Origin: Nymphalis io
Lineage: Eukaryota > Arthropoda > Insecta > Lepidoptera > Nymphalidae
Reading direction: 5' to 3'
Assembly (NCBI RefSeq): GCF_905147045.1
Contig: NC_065911.1
Span: 6,696,001 to 6,760,000 of the forward strand
DNA length: 64,000 nt
The notes beneath the pieces were generated by a model that ran no database searches, was not told where the DNA came from, and worked only from the letters and a program-made list of their open reading frames with translations. Shown piece after piece: positions 27,201 to 39,200 of this stretch (positions are counted from its first letter, which is position 1; each line of letters starts with the position of its first letter). A program made the translations under genes and the position numbers.

Positions 27201-30200
27201 GACGTTCAAAGATTTTTTAGCTTGACTTTGGCTTTAGTAGGGCTTTGTGCACGACCTTCTGGATAGACAAGGAGTTTATTTCTCCAGTTCTTCTCAAATT
27301 CGAAGAAGTTATTTACGAACCAGTGGTATATATTTTTTGTAAATCTAAAAGCAAATATAATGCTTCTATATTTAATAAAGATTGAGAGTTTGAATAGATA
27401 TTTTTTTTTTCAAAATATTTTTTTTATTCATGGCTGTATAAATCTAAATTATATGCCTGAAATAAACTATTACAAGCCATTATTTACTTACCGCAATAAC
27501 CTAGACATGACGTGGGCGAATCACGGATCATTTGTTATAAATATAAATGTTTCTATCCAGTATTCATAGAAATATCGATATTTTAGCTTAGTTACAAATG
27601 TTTTATTTTGTAAAAATACAATATATTATAAAATGCCGTCAGAGTAAACGATAAGAACATTAATAAGCCAATTGGAAGGCACTCCTTTTACATATTAATA
27701 AACTTAAATCGTTAATTGTTAATCACAAAAAAACCTGGCGTTATAACAAACGTTGCTCTGCCTGTATTACTTTTGTCAATCGGTTGAACTGTATAAATAG
27801 ATGATTTTCAGCGCCATCTAGATGCGAATCACAGTAAAAAGAATGGCTTCTACCTGACTTTCTAGGTGGCAGGCCTTTTTGCAAGCCCATCTGAGTAGAT
27901 AACACCCAATCATTAGATATTTTACCGTCAAACACCTAAACTTAGTATTGTAGTGGTTTAAAGGGCGAGTGAGCTAGTGTAAATATAGAAACAAGAGACA
28001 AATAATATTTCCTACGGCACCAATTTATATGGGCAGTGGTGACCACTTACCATCAGATGGCCTATTCTCCCGTCCGCCTATTTATTTTATTTAAAAAAAT
28101 GAAAAAATACATACCAACTTTCATGGCGATCGGTAAAACGGTGCCAAAGTGTATTAACCTCAAACAGAATCAAAATTTATTCGTATATATTTACTAATAA
28201 AAATGTATTAATGTAAAGCTCGCGAAAATCTTTACACGTATTACACACAGGTGATACTTTTTTGTGTAAGAAACGTTGCACAAAAACATACATACTGCAA
28301 TGTTGTAAAAATTTTGAGTACATCTTTCCTTTCGTTATGCCAAATTTCACTTCCATAATATGAAAGGCTTAAATTATTTGAATTCAAATCTTTATGTAAT
28401 TCACATGAACTAGCGCCGTTTCTATATTAAAAAAATATATATAAATGGGCTCACGAATGAAATAACTAATTTAATATAGAAGCCGTAAATACAAGTCGGG
28501 CTTCCTTTTTGCTGACGATACGTAGGTGCATATTTACTTGAGGCTTACGGATACACCCACGTTCGTTTTCCAACAGTACTTTATTGGAGATACAAAGTAA
28601 CCAAGGTTCTCTACCGAGAAAATTTTGCTAGAATATTTTAAAATATATTTTCATTTTTACACGTTTACTTATCGACATTTCTATTTTGTATTTTATTTGA
28701 TACAGCGTAATCTCCTTCTTTCTAGTATCTTACTGTTTGGTTTAGAAAAGGTTTTATTTAAAAAATACTGTCTTATATTTATTATATTATATAATATTGA
28801 GTGCCTCGATGTTCTAGGCGCAAGCTTTTGAGGCTGAAGCTCGAGAGGTCGTGGGTTTAAGCCCTGGGTTGGTACCATAAAATCTTATTGAGTTTTTTTG
28901 CTAAAAAAATTCAGTAGCAGCGCGAAGCTTCGTGTGACAGCTAAACTCTTTCAGGTCGCGTCGAATTCTTATTTCCATCGGATTATGAGATTAAGGGAAT
29001 AGATAGTACACCTGTCTTTTCTGCAGACTCTTATGTATAATAATTCCTGCGTAGTTGGCTACTTTCTCTTGAGCATGACCGATTAGTATAGCAAATAATT
29101 TTAATAGTATAATTACATGCTATCTTGAACTTGATGAATAGACTAATACTTAATGATATATCGCAATAGTTCTGACGTAAAGAGACAGAAGTCTAACGTA
29201 ACGTAACGTAAAGAATTACGTCATCAAGTTCTTCTGTCGTGAGCTCAATTTTTGAGCTGAAGTTATATCACGTATTTTTTTCAAGCAATCCTCTTTTAAA
29301 GACCTGTCTTCAAATCAGGCAGGGTTTGAACACGCAAGCATCGGTTAAGATTTCAGTACCCCTGCATTTTAATGTGCCCAATTTGCATCAATATTTCAAC
29401 TCATCGTAGCTATCTGGATGAAACTACACATGTGCCTCCATCAACTCGCACCCCAGCATAGTGTTCAGCCTTGTCTTCTACTATATATAATACAGCTATA
29501 TCGTTGGACTTTGCGTAGGCAGGCTACCTACATCTAAACATTTTGAATAACTTTTCAATATAATTTACCTGAAGGGTAAATTAACATTCTATAAATAGAA
29601 CTATGATTGAGGTTTCACTTTCTACGTTCCTCATTTAAAACGTTACTCTCGATTTTGCATATTTTGTACTTAATGTATTCTCCTCTTGCCACAACTGGAC
29701 AGAGATATGGACAGACAGAAATATCGAATATACTTTCGATTTTATAATAGGAAAGTAATATCTGTTTTTAAATATTACTAAGAATGTTTGGTTATGCGAA
29801 GAAACCCGAATGCGTCGTACGAAATTCATATTTGTCCCATACATATCCCATCCCATTTCCACCGCAAAAAGTTTTGAGATCACATGTTAAACCTAGTCAC
29901 TTTTCTTATTTAGTATCTATAAAAGCAGCTTCAACAACTTTGTTTCCTAATTTACTTGTTACTTACCAACAATTATAGTGACCTAATAAATATTAGACAT
30001 ATTTATTTCAAAAATAAATACAACGAATTGGCAATCGATATTGATATCTGCTACAGTCACTATCAATTTGTCAATTTTTTTATAAGCTAAGCACTAGCTG
30101 ATATCAAAAATTGAAGTTTATCTATCTTCTAAAAGCACCTTTATAATTTTGATAATTGGTAAGTGATAAAATTAAAACTTTGGCTGACAATAGTTGACAA

Positions 30201-33200
30201 GCTATTTGTATAAATATTATGTAATTTGGGAACATAGTAATCGTATGTTCTTTTGATTACTGAAAATTCAGCTTTGTCCACAACGAAGTTACAGAGTTTC
30301 GACATCGTCCCGAATGGCTTCGAGAAAATAGGTAGTCGCACATGTCTGTTTCCACCCGCATTAGAGCAGCGCCGTAGAATTAGCTCATAAACATTTACTT
30401 TAATAATCCTACTATTTTAACTAATATTTTGACTTGAATATCATTACGTATTCAACATGTCTTTGTTTCAGATTTCGATACCAGTACCCGTCTATCCCGC
30501 GGGAGGCGTATGGTCGGGTCATCACGAAGGCACCACCGAACGTGGTACGCACACCTGATTATGGCGAGGTTCGTTACTTTATATAATAATCAGAAATAAA
30601 CAAACAATAATAAATAAATATATTTAGAAAACTAAAGCACGTCCAATAGCTTCGAAACAAAAAAGGGAAAATTTTAACAATCAGAAGAGAAAAAAACACG
30701 AAGCTATCTTTGCCTTTAATAAAGAGATAATTCATCTTTTAGCGATAAGGTGCTCAATTGACCTCATATTATCATCATGTTTATCTGATCTTACTATAAA
30801 TTAAAAAAATATGTAAAGTTATAAAGATAACTATTAAGATTGAAAACAAAATATTTACTGAATGTAAATGGATTTGAAACACCATTAACAAAGGGAGGCT
30901 TATCTCTATAAGAGTTTTCTTCCAGCCATTTTGTTTTGTTCAGATTTTTTACGGCGCTCAACTATTTTCAGCTTTAAGCAAAAGTATAGAACAGCTTGTG
31001 AATGTCTCACTGCTATGGCCTTTCTCTTTGAGAAACTTTGGAGCGTATTCTAATACTCTACTCCAATACGGGTTGGTGGATAAATTTGTGGCAGAATTTC
31101 AGTAAAATTTAGACAGGTAGGTTTACTCACGATGTTTTCCTTCACGCCAAGCACGAGATGAATCATCATCATCATATTCAGCCCACATTAATCCACTGCT
31201 GGACATAGGCCTCCTCACAGGCGCGCCACGAGATGAATAATAAACACAAATTAAGCACATGATAATTCAGTGGTGCTTACCTAAGATTGAACCCGCGATC
31301 TCATCGGTCATCTCTTTTAAACTAAAACTTATTTATATATTAGATTTTATTTTACTTTTCGTCCCTTTTTCGAACGGGCACAATAACGATTTCATTTTTC
31401 AACCGAATACATATAATCCACCCGATCTATTCGGTCGTACCGTGATAATCCATTGTACAGTTACACGCCTCACGCTTTTTTCCACGTGCATAATATATGT
31501 TAATATTTCTAAAACTAATAGTTTGAACTGCAAAATGTAAAAGGCAATATTTATCTACATAAAACGTTTGAAATTAATATGTTATTTATTTTAATAAGAA
31601 TTTAAATTTTGTATGTAGTTAAAACTTAGTCCATTATATATGCCAAGGGCTTATAAGCACCACTTTTTATTTTCATGTCTGTTGTTTATTACGGAATTTA
31701 AATTTCAGTGGAGCACAAACGACCCCATGGTCAGATAAAGCTTAAATCAATTTAACACTAAATGGAAAATTCTGCAAACTTCCACCATTCACGGACACAC
31801 AGATATCATCCCGGCTGCCCTTGAGTTGCGAAAAAACAATTGAAGAAGTTTTGTTAGCTGAATTTCGTCCATATTTCATAACAAAGTTGTTAAAAATTTA
31901 TAATTTAATTTTCTCAATACAATGAGAGCCGTTTGGAAGTATTATATAATTACAAAAACAAACTCCAAACTTCGAAAGTTTATAATAATTAACAGTGTTT
32001 CGACATCGAAGAAAGTTGAGAGTTTCAGTGGTTTAATGAATTTCGCAAAGGTTTGGGGTCAAGGACAGAATGAAAGGATGAAATATACCGACGGTGTGAC
32101 AGTTAATTTTACCATTAACTTCCAACCAATTCCTCGCAGTTTTCCTGCATTGTACAAAGTTTCTTCTAATGACGTCTTTAGAAACACTTAACTAAAATTT
32201 ACTTAATTATTTCGATCGCTCAATTTATGTTTTGTAATTCAAACGAGATGAAATAAGTTTATTTATTGATCGTTTATAATAGATAAACAAACAAAGAAAT
32301 TTCTATTTCACAAGGAAAGAAAATCAATTTGTAAATAAGCTGTATTTTTTATGGAATAGAGACTCACAAATCATCTTAAATATTCTTACGGTAAAAAAAT
32401 CTTTACACACAAGTTTCTGTCCCAGAGTAGAGTACACGACTGCTAGTTATATGTTAAAGGGAGTCAAGACACTGACTTCAGGCTGATCCCATTCAAAATT
32501 TGGCGTCATTTGATCAGGCATGATACGTAACGTGCCTTTAGGTTTAAAGGTGTACGAATTTCGCTTATTAAAATTAATTATCCTCTGTGCTTGGAAGTCT
32601 TTTGAACAAGTTCAACGTTAAATCTTTTGAACACATTAAACGTCCGTGGAATCGTGTACTTTATTAAACGTGAAATAACGCGGCAAATGTCTGTGCTATT
32701 TATAATAACGGCCGTAATCTGCTGTATAGTGATGTATGTATGTTAGATTAAAGTTGTTACGATGAAATCTACTTTCATTATTATAATAGTAAAAGAGAAT
32801 TATATGAATTAAGCTAAATCATTAAATAATATCATTTCAGTACTTTAACAATTCAGTACAAAATAAACAAACGAATGTAATATGACCTAAAAAAATTGCT
32901 GTTAAATAAATTGAATTAAATATTTTACCTACGACGGTCTAGAGTTCTTGACTTTAGTGAATGGCTTGTAAAACTATGAAAGTTTAAATTCCGTGCCGTG
33001 CCGAAAAAAAGGTAGTTTTTGCGTAAAACAGTAACAAAGATGTATAAGGTCATAAATTGCAGTCATTTATCAACAAAGGCAGCATCGAGTGTCGGTCGCA
33101 TTATTTTCATACTTTTCACATACTTTCAATTCTTATAAGGATTATGTATCGTCATTTTACAGTCATTACGTCATTTTACAGTCATTACGTCATTTTTTTA

Positions 33201-36200
33201 TTATATTTTATTATATTTATACATTGGTAAGTGAAGGGCAAATGGGCCACCTGATGATAAAAGGCTTTTAGTATTTGTTTATACACCTATATACCTACTA
33301 TTAACGTTTTAATCGTCACTGAGTTAACTGACAGAACTTGCTCACTCGCAGACTTGAGGCGGACTGATGATCATAGACAATTATTAGTACTTTTTATAGT
33401 TATAACATATTCCTAACAGCCACCACCGCCAATAGACATTCTCGCCGCAAGAAATATTAACCGTTCATTACATCGCCAATGTGCCATCTTCCTTGGTAAC
33501 TAAGATGTTATGTCCCTTGTGCCTGTAACTACACTGAAGTGTAAACTATTTACGGCTACGGGTAGAACCGATAATTGGGTGGTAGGGCCCTAAAACTTAC
33601 AAATTCCTACTACCAGTAAACTGTAATAATATCACGTTTTATAAAAAAAGAAAGTAAGTAAAAGTATATTTCTCATAGATAGTTAAAGTACTAATTTCTA
33701 AATAGAAATATGATAATTTATAGTTCATAAATAGTAAATAAAAAGTATTTATATTCATAATATAATGTCCATATCACTTGCTCAATATAAAAAATGTATA
33801 TGTTGTGTGTGATTTGGCTCTTAGGATTTAAATAATAAGAATAATATTTGATATTTTACACACTGAAACAAAATCAAGAAGCTTCGAATTTTTAATTTAC
33901 TATCTACAAGTAGGTAAATGACTTTGAAATATAAAAATAAATTTGGATATTCGATAATAGAAGTTTTCGATAATAAAACAGTAGCGATCGTGCTCCGAAT
34001 TTTATCTACAATGTACATATCAGAAAATTTAATTTAATTCGTATAGGCCCTGTGGCGCAACGGATAACGCGTCTGACTACGGATCAGAAGATTCCAGGTT
34101 CGAATCCTGGCAGGGTCGTTGATATTATTTTTTTCAAGACAAGTTGTTTCAAAACCTTTCTTGCTTATATATATTGTTTGTTTAAATATTTTAAAACATA
34201 TATCCGTAATCCGTAACAGCCTGTGAATGTCCCACTGCTGGGCTAAAGGCCTCCTCTCCTCTTTTTGAGGAGAAGGTTTGGAGCTTATTCCACCACGCTG
34301 CTCCAATGCGGGTTGGTAGAATTCACATGTGGCAGAATTTCAGTGAAATTAGACACATGCAGGTTTCCTCACGATGTTTTCCTTCACCGTAAAGCACGAG
34401 ATGAATTATAATCACAAATTAAGCACATGAAAATTCAGTGGTGCTTGCCCGGGTTTGAACCCACGATCATCGGTTAAGATTCACGCGTTCTTACCACAGG
34501 GCCATCTCGGCTTTTTACATATATACAATAGTATAATAAAGTATACATATATGTATATGTTACAGATAAAAAAATTACGTTTACAATATTTTACTTAAAT
34601 ATTAAACGATTTTTTTTTTATTGATAACATATTATTTTTATATAATACAGAACAAAAATAGATACAGATTTTTTTTTTAAATAGAAGGCGAACGGACAAA
34701 TGGGTCACCTAATGGTAAGTGGTCACGACCGCCTATAGATAGTTGCTCTAAGAATTTATATTTACCATTCCTAATATTGCCAATGCGCCACCAGCCTTGG
34801 GTATATGTTGCTAATATGTTATATTCTTGTGCTGGTAATTAGCTCACTCACCCAACAAACCTGAACACGACAATACTAAGTTGTTACTGTTAGAATAAGT
34901 GATACCAAGACGTCCATTAAAACCCAACCACCAAGTGCAGGTAAATAAAAAATAATTAAGAATTGATGTGTCATCATCATCATCATCATATCAGCCGAAA
35001 GACGTCCACTGCTGGACAAAGGCCTCCCCCAAGGAATTTGGGAGAATTGATGTGTACAAAATAATAATTAATTATTTCGTACATAATAAACTACTTCTTT
35101 GAAAAAGACATTACATACAACATATGGTATAAAATACTGTGTTAAACACTGATTTCCTTGCTCTTTCGGTCATTATTGATTTGACAGTCGAAAGAAGGAG
35201 ACACAGTATTGTTTAACAATTCACCCGCTAAACAACATTTATAAGTTACATTATATTTATTCCAACCACAAGAAAAGTAACTACAAATAAAAAACTTTGA
35301 CATTAAATTGACGCGATATCATTGATCGAGATATTTCATAATCTATGATATTCACTATGGATTCGCAAGAAACTGGCGTCTATAATATCCGCGAAGTTGT
35401 AATCGGAACTTTGGAAGTTAAATAAAACTGTCTATAACTGGTTAAGTGAAATAGTATTGTATTATAAACAAAGGTAAATTAATCAAGAACTGTTTGTAGT
35501 GCGTAATACAGCAGAACTATCAGCAAATGGCATGGAATATATAAGTCTAAGGTTTGTTTGTATTTACTTTTTCTTGTATTAAAATAGGGTATACATCTTT
35601 GTATATATACGTTATTGAATAATGAATTGAATTGAGCAAGCAAACGATTTCTCTAATAGGTACGATAATCCAGTTCTTAGGTTATAGGGGAATTTGCGAT
35701 GAAGCATAAGGGCTATTATCTGCTCTTAGGGATGTCACAAACAACTAAAACTTAATAAATATTAAATTCAAATTAAAAATATTACAAAAGAAATAATAAT
35801 AATAGATTTAAAATACCCTTACATGTACAATTAAATTAAAAAAGAACAATATTTTGGTTCGCATATGCTATATATACTTCGTTACGATATATATATAATT
35901 ATAGGAAAAATATGTAAATTTATTTTATTTACAATACTCTGTTTTTATTTTATGGGTTTCTTTTAAAAACCAGTAATTTCGATGTAGTGTATCTATCTAC
36001 CGCGCGTCCTGTGATGGTCACATTTTATAATTGTTATTTTATTTTTAATTTCACATTCTAAGCTAAGAATATATTCGCCGGGAGGGCAAATGACTCTACT
36101 CCACCTGATGGTAAGTGGTAGTAGAGTCCAAACGCGACGACGGCCAGTACAGACGGGAAAAACGTTCTGCACTAGCCGCCTTCGCCTTGCCGGCCCGCAA

Positions 36201-39200
36201 GATACCTCTTCACGCCTCGTTTGAAGGAACCCGGGTTGTAAGAGGAGGGGAACACGTGAGCTGGTAAGGAATTCCATTTTTTGGAAGTGCGACAAAGAAA
36301 GGAGTTGCCAAATTTCTTTGTTCGCGATGGAATTGATGTCATAGTTAGGCGGTGACATCGAGAACCAGCTCGCGTGGACTTAAAAAGGAAGGGGGAAGCA
36401 GGAATTAGAGAGAATAATTTCTCAGAGCACTCGCCGTGATACAGTCGATAGAAAGCGCTCAGTGCTGCTATCTCACGACGCAATTGTAAAGGTTCAAGGG
36501 TGTTTGTGACCTTTACGTCGCCAATAATGCGTACGGCACGTCGCTGCAACTGGTCCAAGGCCTCAAGTAGGTACTTAGCGGAGCCATCCCAAAGGTGCGA
36601 GCAATATTCCACGCAAGACCGTACCTGTGTTTTGTACAGCAAGCACAGTTGTTGTGGCGTGAAAAAACGCCGCACCTTGTTCAGAACTCCGAGTTTCCGT
36701 GAAGCTGTTTTTATAACAGCCTCGATGTAATCCCTTGGACTAAGGTCGCAGCGAACGTCAATCCCCAGCATGGCGATTTTGCTTTGCATCACCAGCGGAG
36801 TACCACAGAGGGAGGGAAGAGGGGAAAATGTTGACTTTTTCGCCGTGAGAGCGCATACCTGTGTTTTCTTGGCATTAAACTCAACAAGATTATCAGAGCC
36901 CCATTTGGCGATGAGCTCTAACGTCCTGTCGAGTTCAATGACAAGATCCTTCCGCCTCTCCTCAATTTCCGCTCGCCTAGCCACTGCGCGTCCGTGGTTT
37001 CCGCCATGCACTGTACTATCGTCTGCATAGCAATGTATGTTCCCAAGAGAGAGCATATCATTGATATGCAGAAGAAAGAGTGTGGGAGATAGCATAGACC
37101 CCTGGAGGACCCCAGCATTCACTACATAGAATTGTGAAGCGCAACCATCAACTAAAACACGAAGGCTACGCTTGTGTAGGAAGCTGGCAATCCAGGTGCA
37201 TAGCTGAACAGGCAGACCATATGCCGGCAGCTTGGAGAGAAGACTTCTGTGCCAGACCCTGTCGAAAGCCTTGGAGATATCGAGCCTGACAGCCAACGAT
37301 TCTCCATGCTTGTCGATAGCTTCACCCCAGAGGTGTGTTACGTACGCTAGAAGATCACCTGTGGACCGTTTTGGTCCATTTTGCACACAGGTTATCTACA
37401 CCTCCCCCCCCCCCCCCCTCTCAAACGTGGACGAAGCCGCAGTTGGAAAATATTTATTGAATATAAATAACAAATAAACATTTCACATAAAAAGTTATTT
37501 ACTAGAAGAATAAAATATAAAATTAAGCTGTTTAGAATTTTAAGTATCGATACTTTTAAAACGATATAATTTATTCTGCCCCGATGGAAACGAAATAACT
37601 CATGTGATACTAATAAGAAAACTAGATTAAATTAGTATACTTATGTTCACAACTGCGTTGCCTGACATGATGTTTGCGAGATTGATCTCAATCATAGGCG
37701 ATTAAAGATTATTTGCTTGACATTTCTTCCAATATCGTCAGGTGTACCTCAGGGATAGCCTCTATGCCCTTTGTTATTTAATATTTTTATGAATAGCAAA
37801 AAATCATGCTTCTATAATTGCATTTCTGTTTTATGCGGATAGTATGAATATTCTCAAAATTGTAATATCTTGATGACTTTAAATTTAATTTCATCTTGTA
37901 TTGTAAACAACGATACAAAAGCTCTCGCTAAAAACTACTTAAATAAAATATATTTTGAGTGGATTTGATTTATTAAATTAAATTTTAAAACATCCTTTTA
38001 ATATTCAACATAAAAAACACGTTTACCAATAAATTGGTAATAATATGAACTGTAAAATTCTAATTAACACTTTAAGGGACAGTACAGTTGTAGAGTCTAT
38101 AGGCGTCCACTGTCACAGAGGGTTTTAAGTCTTATATCGTATAAAAATTAAGAAAATATTTTTCAATTAAAAATCCCTCCACTTTTCTTCGTCTGTTTAA
38201 AAGATTATTTCGATCTAAAAAGTACAAGACTTATATACTTGTAAAATTCACTGACAATGTTTACTAAAATAATATTATACCCTCAAAAGCTACAATAGCG
38301 TTAGGGATCAAAAATCTTAGTATGATTATGTAATATTTTTAAATCTCCTTTATTTTTTGCACAAGAAATAAGCCTCTTACCTTTAATGCGAAATAATTAT
38401 CGTGCATTTTTTGTTATAATCCTTGCTTGCACCTTCTTTAATATGATATCTTTATGAAATTATATAATATTGACATCTTAATTATACTATAATTATACTA
38501 TAAAAAACTTTCGTGCTAAAGCTTGCCAAAAAACGAGGCTTATGTTCCATACAAACTCGAAAATGTCACACATTACATGGGCACGAGTGTGGACGCAAAT
38601 ACAAAAGCACTATTCCCTCACTCATAATCCGATGGAACGGCAAATCTGTCATGACCGGAAAGACTTTAGGACTGGACCAACGCCTATACTTTCTTTACGA
38701 GACAAAGAAGTGTGATCACCTATCAAACTCCAGAGTCCTGACTCCGGATTGCTACTGAAAATTTTTATATCCCTAAAGATCCTACTCAAAATGGTGCATC
38801 CTTTCGAGTAAGATTACATTTTGTATTTATTTAACTCTATTTTGTTCTAAGTTAAAAACCCTTAAACATTCATCCTACGTAATCCTAGGCAACCTACATG
38901 TACTTATTACATAAATATATTTCCTCTGAAGAAAGCACTTAGCAATACATTTATACATATAAATAACATTGGTTTTTTGTGTATGCTCGCGTATAACTTT
39001 ATTGTTTATGATATGATTTTGTTCCAGGGCCCCATCACAGTTTTATTGATATTGAAGGTTGTTAAGTTTCTATTTGAAGCGTACTTATGACATCGATTTT
39101 TTTTAAATTGTTATGTTATAATGTTGTAGATGTGATGACATTTAAGTGTTTCTGGAAAGCAAACGGTACCCGGTCTTGCTAATGGCAAGTGGTCACCAGT

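Larger units (their letters stand above)
23850..30471 (+). other. Intron 2 (about 6.6 kb)
   Basis: gtaaga to tttcag. Holds SINE B, C and A copies (one with a perfect 14 bp target duplication), overlapping palindromes at 24600-24634 and a CpG-rich unique block at 25060-25200. Stretches 24640-25060, 25200-25790, 26760-27230, 28090-28790 and 29480-30340 have no recognised content. Confidence 0.7.

Noticed and set aside
31922..32191. 89-codon plus-strand frame
   Set aside because: No domain, no codon bias and AT-rich flanks; treated as chance.
35146..35215. Loose inverted repeat (aatactgtgt / acacagtatt) with inner ctttcg / cgaaag
   Set aside because: Arms are short and spaced by unpaired stretches; chance is likely in AT-rich DNA.
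36500..37030. Plus-strand open frames opposite LINE copy 2 (also 11418-11948)
   Set aside because: Antisense shadows of the LINE reverse transcriptase, repeated at both copies.
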